Positions 24,301 through 31,250 of a DNA stretch of 64,000 bases are shown piece after piece. Made by a program: the position numbers and the translations under genes. The DNA is from Glandiceps talaboti (lineage: Eukaryota > Hemichordata > Enteropneusta > Spengelidae), in contig NC_135561.1 of NCBI RefSeq assembly GCF_964340395.1, forward strand, positions 20,001 through 84,000, in the 5' to 3' direction. Within the stretch, counting starts at the first letter, position 1; every line of letters begins with the position of its first letter. The notes beneath the pieces are model-generated. The model saw nothing but the letters and a program-made list of their open reading frames with translations. It had not been told where the DNA came from and made no database searches.

Positions 24301-26620
24301 CCTTTCATAAAGAAAACACAGCGAAATGGTTGAAGTGATCTTTTTTTTATTTCTTTTCATCACAACAACAAAATCTGCGTGATCAAAAGTGTTGTAAACT
24401 AAACCAGAAAGAATTATCGGACTGGCTAAACTTCTCGATGAACTGGAGTAAGGTCCAAGTCCAAGTAATAATAGACATGAGAGTTCCTAGGCGCACACTT
24501 CGTTCATCGGAAGGATTACTTTTATCAAGACACGACACCAACACAACAACCAAAAACTATGGTTTCCGCGCCTTTTCCATCGCAGCACTGATCCTATGGA
24601 ATGAACTACCTTTTAAAATCACTCCTAATTGTTCTATTGAATCTTTTAAACGCACCCTGAAAACTCATCTTTTTAAAGTTCATTATGGAGTGTAAGATTT
24701 TAAATTTTCTCTCTCCGCTTTGTATATGGCATTTTAATTTTTTTTTTTTTCCCCATATTTTTTTTTTTGCATGACGCATTGTAGTACTTTATTGTATGGC
24801 ATTTTTTTTAGTATTTTATTAATCGGTACCTTTTATATGCAATTTTTTTCGTTATGTAAAGAGCACTGAGACGTAGTGTAGTGCGCTTTTTAAGAAATTA
24901 AATAATAATAATAAAGTAAGCCCCGATAGTACGTGAGAAAATCGTCTCAAACTAACGATACAACTTTCAAAATATAACTTGACATGTCTTCATTTGTTAG
25001 AGTTATACAATTCAAGACGGGTTTTCACTCGAAAACAACAATTCTGCGAATAATGACACTCTGAACGCAGCGATTTCTCGGACGACGTTACCACTGCACT
25101 GTAACGTATGGCTGACAACGACTTGCTTCCGGGTTAGTCCCTCGTGCATCCGGGTACTTGGGATTGTCATGCATTACCACATCGGCAATTTTGATGCTGT
25201 AATTTTGCCACCAATATTGATCGTACAAAAACAAAACTCCATAAATGAACCACAAAGTACTTTCCCTTTCAAAATGTGGTAATTTTAGAAAGAGTATTAT
25301 CGTTTTTATTGACGACTGACTCTGTCAAAAATCGTTCCATACACTTCAGTTCAGGCATGCACAACTTCTCACTTGATCATGAGGTGCGTATACTGGAATG
25401 AACCATTCTGTAGGAGGGTGCAAAATTTGGATTTGAAGTTTACAACCCTGTTTTGAACAAACACTTGTCATTTGGGCGCACAATGCGTAGAATTATGACT
25501 ATAGCACATATTACATTGCTTGTTTGACGTCAATAGTGTCTTTTGAAAAGTGGCAGTTTACTTAAAGTCTCGTGGACTGATTTCCAATATTGCGTCGGCC
25601 ATAATACTCATTAACATATTCATTTTTTCTTTAAATTACAAAAAAAAAATCATATAAAATAGAAAAGAAGATGTGCTGACTTGAAATTAACAAATCTGAG
25701 TAAGCTGCCCCCTGCGCATCAACACACCAGATATCAAAGCAATCTGACAAGAAGTACATAAGGAGATGATGAAAATGTCATTTTATAAAAAAAATCATAA
25801 AAAATTGAAAATGGCACAAATCAACTTGGCATGAACAAATCTGAATAGCCTCCCCCCAGGGAACATGCACACCAAATATTTAAGAATTCTGACTGTCACT
25901 TTCGGAGAAGATGATGAAAGTATAAAAGTTTGACGGACACCTGTGATTCACTCTACTCTCTATACTTTATACAACCTATACCTAAAGCTACGCTTTCAGC
26001 TTTCGCTGACAGCGGAGCTAAAAAGAAATTCACCACACATGAATGTTACAGACTCTGCAATATGCAAGAATTATCTTGATTTGATAAATGACCCAGAAGG
26101 TCAAGGTTAATGTCAAAGGTCAATGTCTTACAAGAAAGTTTGCATGTGATTATATGGGGTTAGTTAGACACTTCAATGGAGTCTCTATGTATTAAACTTT
26201 TGGGTTATGCTGTAATATATTGACATGTTATACCAAATATGACCAGCATTCAGTAAAAGGTGATATGACACTAAAAGTTAACCTTGACTCTCTTATATTA
26301 CCTGTCGACATGATTTAAAACAAAATGGCAAAAATGAATATGACAAAAAGTCTGTGATCCCAGCTGTATAAGTGGAATTCTGGTAGGATAGAGTTTGTTA
26401 TTTGAAGGATTAGTAATGCAGTGTGCTTATACAGGCAACAGTGGATATATTCTTGGCAAGCAAAGCTTTTCATGCCAACTCAGCCATGTGATGATGTTGT
26501 ATTTCAGGTGGTTATTCCATATTAAATGTAAAACCAAAATTACTACAAATTATGGATTGTTCAAGAGAAATGATGAACTCCATGTCACATTGTCTGACCC
26601 TGATGACCCAACAAGAAGAG
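3265..26620 (+). CDS. OSBPL1A: ORP1L ortholog, oxysterol-binding protein-related protein 1, 5' ten exons (partial gene)
   Basis: Ten exons join in phase into 438 codons. Order: ankyrin repeats near residues 47-76, 80-125 and 175-206 ([39 protein letters not shown]), a degenerate one near 208-229, a PH domain near 237-340 ([28 protein letters not shown]), then a helical linker. Residue order, exon content and spacing follow human ORP1L closely. Family knowledge: ORP1L sits on late endosomes and lysosomes, binds Rab7 through its ankyrin region, phosphoinositides through PH, VAP through an FFAT motif, and sterol through a C-terminal ORD, so it links cholesterol level to endosome positioning and ER contacts. 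The FFAT and ORD exons are not found here; the final visible intron would exceed 37 kb. Arrays in introns 2, 3, 4 and 6 inflate the gene. Confidence 0.93.
3383..4769. other. OSBPL1A: Intron 1, first part, no feature
   Basis: A T-run (3638-3650) and ordinary AT-rich sequence are present. No exon, element end or array was recognised on either strand. Confidence 0.5.
4770..4930 (+). repeat. Hairpin-headed repeat, family A head with family B-like body
   Basis: The head (TTTTAGTATAACTGAAC, then GTTCAGTAGTGCT) can fold into a hairpin. The following body ('ctcaatggcaaccatatttgtag', 'gaacaatcatgattta', read in parts) resembles the family B body seen at 47220 and, reversed, at 23520-23570. It may be a chimeric or intermediate copy. 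The rest of intron 1 up to 5525 shows nothing else. Confidence 0.5.
5526..5686 (+). CDS. OSBPL1A: ORP1 coding exon 2 (first two ankyrin repeats)
   Basis: It runs from acceptor tcattgcag to donor agaact|gtaagt, residues 40-93, entering in phase 1 and leaving in phase 0. The sequence [17 protein letters not shown] and [13 protein letters not shown] gives two ankyrin helix-turn-helix cores. The last 34 bp of the exon and the first 27 bp of the intron form the founder unit of a 61-bp tandem array, so the true donor sits in the first array copy. Confidence 0.93.
5653..7150 (+). repeat. OSBPL1A: 61-bp tandem array spanning the exon 2 donor, about 24.5 copies
   Basis: Units start at 'accaatacatagggctgc', repeat every 61 bp, and end with 'ctggtagaac' at 7150. 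Unit 1 is 34 bp of exon 2 plus 27 bp of intron. Most downstream copies carry AGAACTATAAGT in place of the donor AGAACTGTAAGT; intact GT copies occur at 5992, 6175 and 6358, spaced by 183 bp, which shows a three-unit higher-order repeat. One copy near 6500 lacks two bases and one near 6850 has an extra 'ta'. Confidence 0.95.
7151..7979. other. OSBPL1A: Intron 2, remainder
   Basis: It holds a pyrimidine-rich tract (7365-7450) and ordinary sequence before the exon 3 acceptor. No gene or element was recognised. Confidence 0.5.
7980..8091 (+). CDS. OSBPL1A: ORP1 coding exon 3 (end of second ankyrin repeat)
   Basis: It runs from acceptor ttaaatcag to donor gaag|gtaggt, residues 94-130 plus one base. 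[20 protein letters not shown] continues the exon 2 ankyrin repeat, and [11 protein letters not shown] matches the human 'THAEEIRSMLE' segment. It enters in phase 0 and leaves in phase 1. Confidence 0.92.
8440..8735 (+). repeat. Family A repeat, 3' body fragment
   Basis: Phrases such as 'gaccacgcccatagcag', 'tatgcagatatgcctaacaa', 'aagaccacacccatagtaac' and 'ccatggatgggt.ggaatt' match the terminal units of the family A copies at 57230-57500 and 59930-60240. A C16 run (8403-8418) precedes it. Confidence 0.5.
8812..9575 (+). mobile_element. tRNA-like head joined to hairpin-headed family A repeat
   Basis: A tRNA-like segment (A-box-like TGGGTGAATGGTTAGAG, B-box-like GGTTCAAGCTCC at 8858-8869) is followed directly by the family A hairpin head (8876-8921), a GTCTGTCTG tract, and two or three noncoding units of about 135 bp, each with 'actactggscaga', 'gatgatcccatcagtgatatgc' or close variants, and 'aaattagg.g.aaaaatgtg'. 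This would be a SINE-like composite. The body has no open reading frame of note. Confidence 0.5.
9590..9725. repeat. G-run and C-run low-complexity stretch
   Basis: It holds a G run near 9598-9607 and C runs near 9704-9722. It lies between the family A copy and the 240-bp array in intron 3. Confidence 0.7.
9775..10870 (+). repeat. Tandem array of about 240-bp units, 4-5 copies
   Basis: Each unit reads through 'agcatcttgacagta', 'agagcttgaga', a G-rich 'ggggtcc.aggggtctcccc', 'ctctgaaaagtcaattttga', 'attcagaccctttcag' and 'ctttacaagacagcacca'. The fourth copy (10476-10590) is shortened. Short frames here change with every copy and are not genes. The rest of the intron (10871-11831) shows nothing recognisable. 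Confidence 0.85.
11832..11917 (+). CDS. OSBPL1A: ORP1 coding exon 4 (linker between ankyrin repeats)
   Basis: It runs from acceptor ttccaacag to donor gatctg|gtaagc, residues 131-159. [20 protein letters not shown] matches the human 'ERTQQRKLEELLLAAAREG' helix, which opens the next ankyrin unit. It enters in phase 1 and leaves in phase 0. Confidence 0.92.
12118..12275 (+). repeat. 39-bp tandem repeat, 4 copies
   Basis: The unit contains 'tgagcaccttggggtcccat' and 'gctatgaaaacctaga'. It is intronic (intron 4). Confidence 0.9.
12488..12722. repeat. 21-bp tandem array, about 11 copies
   Basis: The unit is 'tctatgtcatgacaacacac' plus g, with a second variant carrying 'ataacgtgcg'. Each unit holds the 10-bp palindrome TGTCATGACA. 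Because 21 is a multiple of three, several frames stay open on both strands as seven-residue repeats; these are a by-product of the repeat length. The intron to 13021 has nothing else. Confidence 0.9.
13022..13353 (+). CDS. OSBPL1A: ORP1 coding exon 5 (third ankyrin repeat and start of PH domain)
   Basis: It runs from acceptor tttcaattcag to donor tacag|gtatgt, residues 160-269 plus two bases. [16 protein letters not shown] (175-190) is an ankyrin core, [18 protein letters not shown] a degenerate following repeat. From residue 237, [19 protein letters not shown] and [11 protein letters not shown] form the first PH strands, matching human 'YEGPLWKSSRFFGWRLFWVVLE'. It enters in phase 0 and leaves in phase 2. 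Confidence 0.95.
13354..14217. other. OSBPL1A: Intron 5, first part
   Basis: No exon or array was recognised. A short 'gttcccatg...cctgggttccca' motif pair near 13769-13797 resembles the 'ggggttcccc' pair near 62065-62240, possibly a weak dispersed repeat. Confidence 0.4.
14218..14579. mobile_element. MITE-like element, 362 bp, perfect 18-bp terminal inverted repeats
   Basis: GTCCAAAATACATTGACC at 14218-14235 is the exact reverse complement of 14562-14579; similarity continues for about 10 bp further in. The middle holds three copies of a roughly 57-bp unit ('ggctggaaattccagccaac', 'agacctatgaacca'), each itself containing a small palindrome (ggctggaaattccagcc). No protein is encoded and no clear target duplication is visible. 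Confidence 0.8.
14739..14851 (+). repeat. 47-bp tandem repeat, about 2.4 copies
   Basis: The unit contains 'agatttgttgttgtttgctg' and 'attgctgttgtttacacaa'. It ends about 70 bp before exon 6 and could lengthen the distance to the branch point region. Confidence 0.85.
14924..14987 (+). CDS. OSBPL1A: ORP1 coding exon 6 (PH domain)
   Basis: It runs from acceptor tccacacag to donor gccaag|gtaaat, residues 270-291 (first codon shared with exon 5). [14 protein letters not shown] matches human 'YRQGCKHLTQAVC' within the PH domain. It enters in phase 2 and leaves in phase 0. Confidence 0.9.
15198..15396 (+). repeat. Hairpin-headed repeat family B, truncated copy
   Basis: The head AGTCCCCCAAAGGGGGAACT (15200-15219) can fold back. 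It is followed by 'ttacaatgggctccgcccgtc', split tract, 'tgtgacttctcagacatg' and 'ctttctttcagacctgtcac', 'aaaggtgatatggtacat'. The copy at 47053 has the same order. It ends where the 41-bp array starts. Confidence 0.65.
15397..20727 (+). repeat. Large 41-bp minisatellite, about 130 copies, intron 6
   Basis: The unit reads 'taccctctcccatctaaata' then 'catgtaggatgtacatactga'. It contains the palindromes TACATGTA and TGTACA. A longer variant inserts 'acaaattataccctc' or 'acaaatttcaccctc'. Higher-order structure is clear: a block with the rare 'ccaaactaaatacatgtgag' unit near 19085 recurs near 19783, about 17 units (697 bp) later. The unit is not a multiple of three, so no long frame survives. 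A B-family fragment abuts it on the left and a LINE on the right. Confidence 0.97.
20728..21700 (+). pseudogene. Degenerate non-LTR retrotransposon (LINE) with reverse transcriptase fragment
   Basis: A frame at 20759-20944 ends QKQWYDQE, like the 'kkWyd.ec' motif between endonuclease and reverse transcriptase in LINE ORF2. After frameshifts, 21290-21420 reads [20 protein letters not shown] and [10 protein letters not shown], the start of the RT domain ('I..AI..LKN.KSPG.D.I.NEMLK'); the usual G of KSPG is A. A further frame change gives [16 protein letters not shown]. The coding part then stops and an AT-rich 3' end with 'aaaaataaataga' follows (near 21680). Most of the RT, including the catalytic YADD box, is missing. 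Confidence 0.8.
21937..22038 (+). CDS. OSBPL1A: ORP1 coding exon 7 (PH domain)
   Basis: It runs from acceptor tttcttgcag to donor agacag|gttggt, residues 292-325, phase 0 on both sides. [19 protein letters not shown] matches the human 'CLFFIKCFDDTIHGFRV' PH strands. Confidence 0.92.
22228..22437 (+). repeat. OSBPL1A: 52-bp tandem repeat across the exon 8 acceptor, 4 copies
   Basis: Four copies of the intron 7 end plus exon 8 start lie in tandem; the AG ends fall at 22229, 22281, 22333 and 22385, exactly 52 bp apart. Each copy reads like 'ttttatgtacag' then 'aaatggttgaatgccatcca'. The fourth is the real junction. The first two keep CAG; the third has AAG. Using copy 1 or 2 would put a TAA in frame within about 30 codons, because 52 is not a multiple of three. 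Confidence 0.93.
22386..22514 (+). CDS. OSBPL1A: ORP1 coding exon 8 (end of PH domain)
   Basis: It runs from acceptor tttatgtacag to donor ttgcag|gtcagt, residues 326-368, phase 0 on both sides. [16 protein letters not shown] gives the C-terminal PH helix (human 'DWLEAIEEHSAYSTHY'), followed by an acidic stretch ([11 protein letters not shown]) as in human 'TDEEEEDTV'. The acceptor was chosen over three upstream decoys because only it keeps the frame. Confidence 0.93.
22515..23005. other. OSBPL1A: Intron 7-8 region, G-rich
   Basis: It includes diverged repeats of 'gatgcattg.gg..agta' and 'ttaaggg..g.gggg' (22490-22790), apparently tandem copies that again start from the end of exon 8 ('gatgccttgcag|gtcagt'). 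No further gene is seen. Confidence 0.5.
23006..23102 (+). CDS. OSBPL1A: ORP1 coding exon 9 (coiled-coil linker)
   Basis: It runs from acceptor tatttgcag to donor aaaatta|gtaagt, residues 369-400 plus one base. [20 protein letters not shown] is helical and aligns with human 'CQQRLDREISNFLKMIKEC'. It enters in phase 0 and leaves in phase 1. Confidence 0.88.
23340..23600 (-). repeat. Family B repeat body, reverse orientation
   Basis: It contains 'cctgaaggtgacagtcaagg', 'acacttgaatggagtctcca' and 'ttcactacaaatatggctac', which in reverse match the family B body near 47200-47360. A related reversed copy is at 26090-26290. Confidence 0.6.
24226..25168. mobile_element. Inverted-repeat element enclosing a LINE fragment
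   Basis: GACAATCCCAAGTACCCGGA at 24226-24245 is the exact reverse complement of 25149-25168, and the inner parts (gccatacattacagtggtaa at 24261-24280 against gttaccactg...gtatggc at 25088-25112) also pair. The arms are CpG-rich and about 55-80 bp. Between them lies a LINE 3' end in plus orientation, so the LINE probably inserted into a foldback element, or the element captured it. Confidence 0.65.
24430..24918 (+). pseudogene. LINE 3' end: C-terminal part of ORF2 and 3' UTR
   Basis: The frame reads [15 protein letters not shown], then [20 protein letters not shown] and [19 protein letters not shown]. This matches the conserved tail found after the RT domain of CR1/L2/Jockey-type LINEs ('RSS...YG.RAFS.AAP.LWN.LP......FK..LKTHLF'). 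The 3' UTR ends 'agcactgagacgtagtgtag', 'tgcgctttttaagaaatta' and (AATAA)n-like 'aataataataataaag'. It is heavily 5' truncated. Confidence 0.85.
25560..26040 (-). repeat. Hairpin-headed repeat family D
   Basis: On the minus strand the head reads TTTTAGCTCCGCTGTCAGCG and pairs with the following AAAGCTGAAAGCGTAGCT (25986-26019), a 15-bp stem with two mismatches. Behind it come 'ggtgtccgtcaaacttt' and two units of about 150 bp with 'catcatcttctccgaaagtg', 'gcttactcagatttgtt' or 'gctattcagatttgtt'. The layout equals families A-C though the sequence differs. Confidence 0.6.
26041..26300 (-). repeat. Family B repeat body, second reversed copy
   Basis: It shares 'gacccagaaggtcaaggt', 'agacacttcaatggagtctc' and 'taccaaatatgaccagcatt' with 23340-23600. 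It lies directly upstream of exon 10. Confidence 0.55.
26508..26620 (+). CDS. OSBPL1A: ORP1 coding exon 10 (coiled-coil linker)
   Basis: It runs from acceptor ttgtatttcag to donor gaagag|gtaagg, residues 401-438. Entering in phase 1 as required by exon 9 it reads [20 protein letters not shown] and [10 protein letters not shown], which aligns with human 'SFLQKVEVVSEASRETCVAL', 'TDCLNLFTKQEG'. It leaves in phase 0. A different frame is also open through the exon (reading [16 protein letters not shown]), but it breaks the phase and has no similarity to the family. This is the last ORP1 exon I can support. Confidence 0.88.
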
Positions 26621-26689
26621 GTAAGGGATATATTAAACTATGTACTCATCCTTATATGATTGTTATGTCAGTGTTTATCATGATGTTAT

Positions 26690-28198
26690 ATATAAGCCAC
26701 ATACTGCCTTGTATATACTCTACAGAATGCCAAGTATATACTCTACAGAATGCCAAGTATATAAGCCATAGCATGTCGGGTATATAAGCAATGTAATGCC
26801 AGGTATATAATTCCATACTGCCTGGTATATACTCTACAGAATGCCAGGTATATAAACTACAAAATGCCAGGTGTATAAGCTACAGAATGCCAGGTATATA
26901 ACCCATAGAATGCCAGGTTTATAAGCCATAGAATGCCAGGTGTATAACCCACAACCTGCCTGGTGTATAAGCTACAGAATGCCAGGTATATAATTTATCA
27001 ACTACCGAAGTACCTGGTATATAAGCCATATACCGTAATGCCAGTTATATAAGCCATAGAAAGCCAGGTATATAAGCTACAGAATGCCAAGTATATAAGC
27101 TACATACTGCCTAGTGTATAAGCTACAGGATGCCCGGTCTACAGAATATGCCAGGTATGTAAGCTACAGAATGCCAGGTACCGGTATGTAAGCTACAGAA
27201 TACCTGGTATGTAAGCTACAGAATGGCAGGTATATATATGTAAGCTACAGAATGCCATGCACATAAGCCATAGAAGACTAGGTATATAAGCCACATACTG
27301 ACTGGTGTATAAGCTACAGAATGCCAGGTATATATATGCTACATACTGCCTAGTGTATTCGTTACAGGATGCCAGATCTACAGAATGCCATGTATATAAG
27401 CTACATAAGGCTAAGCCATAGAATGCCAAGTATATATAGCAGCCAATAGGTATATAAGCCACATAATGCCAGGTATATAAGTCATAGAGCACCAGGTTTA
27501 TAAGTCATAGAATGCCAGGTATGTAAGTCACATAATGCCAGGTATGTAAGCCACATAATGCCAGGTATATAAGCCACATAATGCTAGGTGTATAAGCCAC
27601 ATAATACCAGGTGTATAACTATAAGCCACATAATGCCAGGTACATAAACCACATAATGCCAGGTATATAAGCCAAAGAATGCCAGGTGTATAAGCCATAG
27701 AATGCCAGGTTTATAAGTCATAGAATGCCAGGTATGTAAGCCACATAATGCCAGGTATATAAGCCACATAATGCCAGGTGTGTTAGCCACATAATGCCAG
27801 GTTTATAAGTCATAGAATGCCAGGTATATAAGCCACATAATGCCAGGTATATAAGCCACATAATGCCAGGTGTGTAAGCCACATAATGCCAGGTTTATAA
27901 GTCATAGAATGCCAGGTATATAAGTCATAGAATGCCAGGTTTATAAGCCACATAATACCAGGTATATAAGCCTCATAATGCCAGGTATGTAAGCCATAGA
28001 ATGCCAGGTGTATAAGCCACATAATGCCAGGTATGTAAGCCACATAATGCCAGGTTTATAAGTCATAGAATGCCATGTATATAAATCATAGAATGCCAGG
28101 TTTATAAGCCTCATAATGCCAGGTATATAAGCCATATAATGTCAGGTATATAAACTACAGAATGGCAAGTATATAAGCAACAGAATGGCTGGTATATC
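26690..28198 (+). repeat. 23-bp minisatellite, left part
   Basis: The unit is 'tataagccacagaatgccag' plus gtr, 22-24 bp, about 60 diverged copies. Multiples of frame length open many short minus-strand frames (LAFCGLYTWHSVAYIPG type), which are artefacts. The same array continues at 29808 after a 1.6-kb element. Confidence 0.95.
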
Positions 28199-29807
28199 GG
28201 TTGGTACAAAACATAGGTACAGGTCAGGTCAGGTATCAACTGAATTTAATTTTTAGGTTCACATTCAGATACAAAGATGTGAAATCCATCAATATGTTTG
28301 TTGTAGATTTTCAATCAGTTATCGTCTGGTTATTTTTCTCGGCAATTTGCCATCAGTTATATTTTTTTCAAAATTGCCACAAAATCAATATTCTCTCCTG
28401 TCTAGGAATCACAGTTTTCACATCTATTTCATATTCATTCTTGTACGTACTGGATGTGTTCAAGAGCAAAAAAAACATGTTGCAATTGCTTGGCCAGGGA
28501 ATACAGGACATCTACATGTACTTTTAAAATGTTGCATGTGACAAACAAAAAAGGTGTCAGACATACATATCAGCAAATCGTCGCATTTCACACAGTTTCA
28601 GTATTAATTGATAACACAGGATGATTTGCACAACTAAAATATACCATTGCAATATGTTCAGGACAAGAATGTATGAAAATGGCTTGGCTCAATGAAGTGA
28701 CAATTGCTCATTCAAGAACAACACATCTTGGGAAGTCTGAGGGTGACCTGTCTGTTGAACGTAGCCTTATTGTCTTGCCAAACTTTGTTTGAAGCAGATT
28801 TATTATAGTGTTCACATTCAAGCCTGAGCCCTCACGTGAATGATTGAATGATGACTGTCTGTCTGATGATTGTAGTAAAAACTGCTGTGGGATAAATGTT
28901 TTTGACACATACTAATAGCTATTCACTGATTATCTCCAATTCGAGACTGTTGGTATAATCATATGTCTACATTTCTTCTACTTGTGTGTTTTTTGTTGAT
29001 GCATGCTTTTGACGTGCAAGGAATATTAATTTCAACATGATCCTGGAGCCAACTTCACATACATGATTTATTGCAAGCTCCTACACATCGATATCCCATA
29101 ATCGTGGAAAGTTGGAGCGTAAGTTGTGGAGGTCAACTTTTTTACGGTAGTGCCGTGTCGGAGCTTGGCTGTGTTGTACACATATCCAGAATGTATCAAA
29201 ACTATGCCAAAACAGGATGCACGCCGCGCCAACTTCATTTGAAACGTCAGCTTTTGTCATCACAGCATACCAAGATGAGTTTTAAAGAGGCCATGTGGAT
29301 GAGGATTGGGTATTTATTTTGAATTTGTAATTTACAGAACAATTTTATCATGGCTTCCTTCTTGAAAAAGATCAATATGAAACAATATATACCAGGTCCT
29401 TGTTTGTAACTCAATAAATTGCAAAAGCAGAAAATGTGTAAAATCTTTGTTATTGTACATACAATAACAAACTTTTTACACATCTTTTAGCTGTTTGCAA
29501 TGTAATGAGTTGCAAACAAAGACTTTGTCAATGTTGTTTCATGTTGATTTTTCAAGTAGGAACGATAAAATTTTTACATTAATCAAAAATCCTAAATAAA
29601 TACCCAATCCTCATCCATATTGCAACTTACAATATTTTATTACATTTTGGAATTAGCATTTATAAAAAAGGTGAGATTTACCATGAAAACCTATAAATAT
29701 TGCAAACAAAAACAGATGACGGATCATTGGATCCGAATGTGAATCCAAAAATAACATCATGTTGATACCTGACCTGACCTGACCTGCCCTGCATTTTGTA
29801 CTGACCA
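28199..29807. mobile_element. 1.6-kb element with about 80-bp terminal inverted repeats
   Basis: The left end (28201-28280: 'ggtacaaaacataggtacag', 'gtcaggtcaggtatcaac', 'ttaggttcacattcagatac') is repeated in reverse at 29715-29806 ('gtatccaatgatcc' region differs; 'gttgatacctgacctgacct' and 'tgcattttgtactgacc' match). The element splits one minisatellite into two parts. No transposase was recognised; internal frames are short. It also carries a long hairpin (29296-29617). Confidence 0.75.
29296..29617. repeat. Long imperfect hairpin, arms about 160 bp, 4-nt loop
   Basis: The left arm 29296-29456 pairs with the right arm 29461-29617. The outer part pairs 'tggatgaggattgggtattt' with 'aaatacccaatcctcatcca', the middle 'atgaaacaa' with 'ttgtttcat', and the centre 'gttattgt' with 'acaataac' around loop acat. 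It is nested in the 1.6-kb element. Transcribed, it would give a long double-stranded RNA. Confidence 0.85.
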
Positions 29808-30365
29808 CTGGTATATAAGCCAAAGAATGCCAGGTGTGTAAGCCACAGAATGCCAGGTGTATAGCCACAGAATGCCAAGCATATAAGCCACAGAATGCCA
29901 GGTATATAAGCCACAGAAAGGTGTATAAGCCAAAGAATGCCAGGTGTAATAGCTACAGAATGCCAGGTGTATAAGCCACAGACTGCCAAGTATATAAGCC
30001 ACAGAATGCCAGGTATATAAGCCACAGAATGCCAGGTGTATAGCCACAGAATGCCAGGTATATAAGCTACAGAATGCCAGGTGTATAAGCTACAGAATGC
30101 CAGGTGTATAAGCCACAGAATGCCAAGTATATAAGCCACAGAATGCCAAGTATATAAGCTACAGAATGCCAGGTGTATAGCCACAGAATGCCAGGTGTAT
30201 AAGCCACAGAATGCCAGGTGTATAGCCACAGAATGCCAGGTGTATAAGCCACAGAATGCCAGGTGTATAGCCACAGAATGCCAGGTGTATAAGCCACAGA
30301 ATGCCAGGTGTATAGCCACAGAATGCCAGGTATATAAACTGGTTAGATATGCCACAGAATGCCAG
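29808..30365 (+). repeat. 23-bp minisatellite, right part
   Basis: The same unit as 26690-28198 but with 'acagaatgccaggtgtata' dominating and a regular alternation of 22- and 23-bp units ('tatagccac', 'tataagccac') between 30170 and 30330. Frames open on the minus strand here are repeat artefacts. Confidence 0.95.
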
Positions 30366-31250
30366 ATTCATAAGCTATAAACTGTATAATGCTCATTGTA
30401 CAATACTTATTACATTTAATATTTCTACATTGTTAGCCACATAAGCAAGGTATTTATTATTGAGGTAATGAATGACAGGTACGTATGCCAAAGAACATGA
30501 TATGGTAATATTTTCAAATTGCTAGCTATGTAACTTATGCAAAACCACAAAACTTCTGTTGTGCAGTATACTTATGGTATTATTCCAAGATTGTTCACAA
30601 TATATGCCACAGGTATGTACACTTCATTTATGTTACACAGTAAACTAATATGTGTGCTTGTAAACATCTATAACACACAGAATGGGGAATATTTTCAAGT
30701 CACCCTTTGTGACAAGGAAATAACATGCATGGGTTATTAATTAAGGATCAGACATCATTGAAACACAAACATTTTTCTGTGGATTACTGTAGATTCTTCA
30801 CAAACAATATATATTTTCTGGTAAATTGACTTTTAAGAGTCAAACTTTTCTTTTTCTTTTTCTTCATGTTTTTGTCAATTATTGGTGACATTTTTTAAAA
30901 TGATGATATTGCATATTGCTCTGAGACTATAGATTTGTCAAAGTTTAGAACATTGTGTGCAGTGCTCCCAAAATGTTCTTTGCTATAAATTATGTATTCA
31001 TTTATTCATATACCTTGCCTGACCTACAACTTTCACTCATGCCTGTGTCATCAACGCTGGCATAGTGCGATGACCTAAAACTTTACACGTCACGTCGTAA
31101 GAGGTAATTTGCATAGAAAGGCCCTTTAAGTTAGTTGTAAGAAATGTTAATTTGACAAATAATTTCGGATGAATTCAGAACAATTTTAACAACCAGCAAC
31201 ACATATATGTGTTACGTGCCATTCTTTTGATGTAGAAATGTAATAAATAC
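30366..31250. other. No recognised feature
   Basis: The stretch is AT-rich with no exon, array or element end that I can support. Confidence 0.5.

Noticed and set aside
26395-26787. 130-codon ATG frame as a gene
   Set aside because: It overlaps ORP1 exon 10 in another frame, continues into the 23-bp array and has no similarity that I recognise.
29653-30371. Long minus-strand frames (LAFCGLYTWHSVAY type)
   Set aside because: They are translations of the 23-bp minisatellite.
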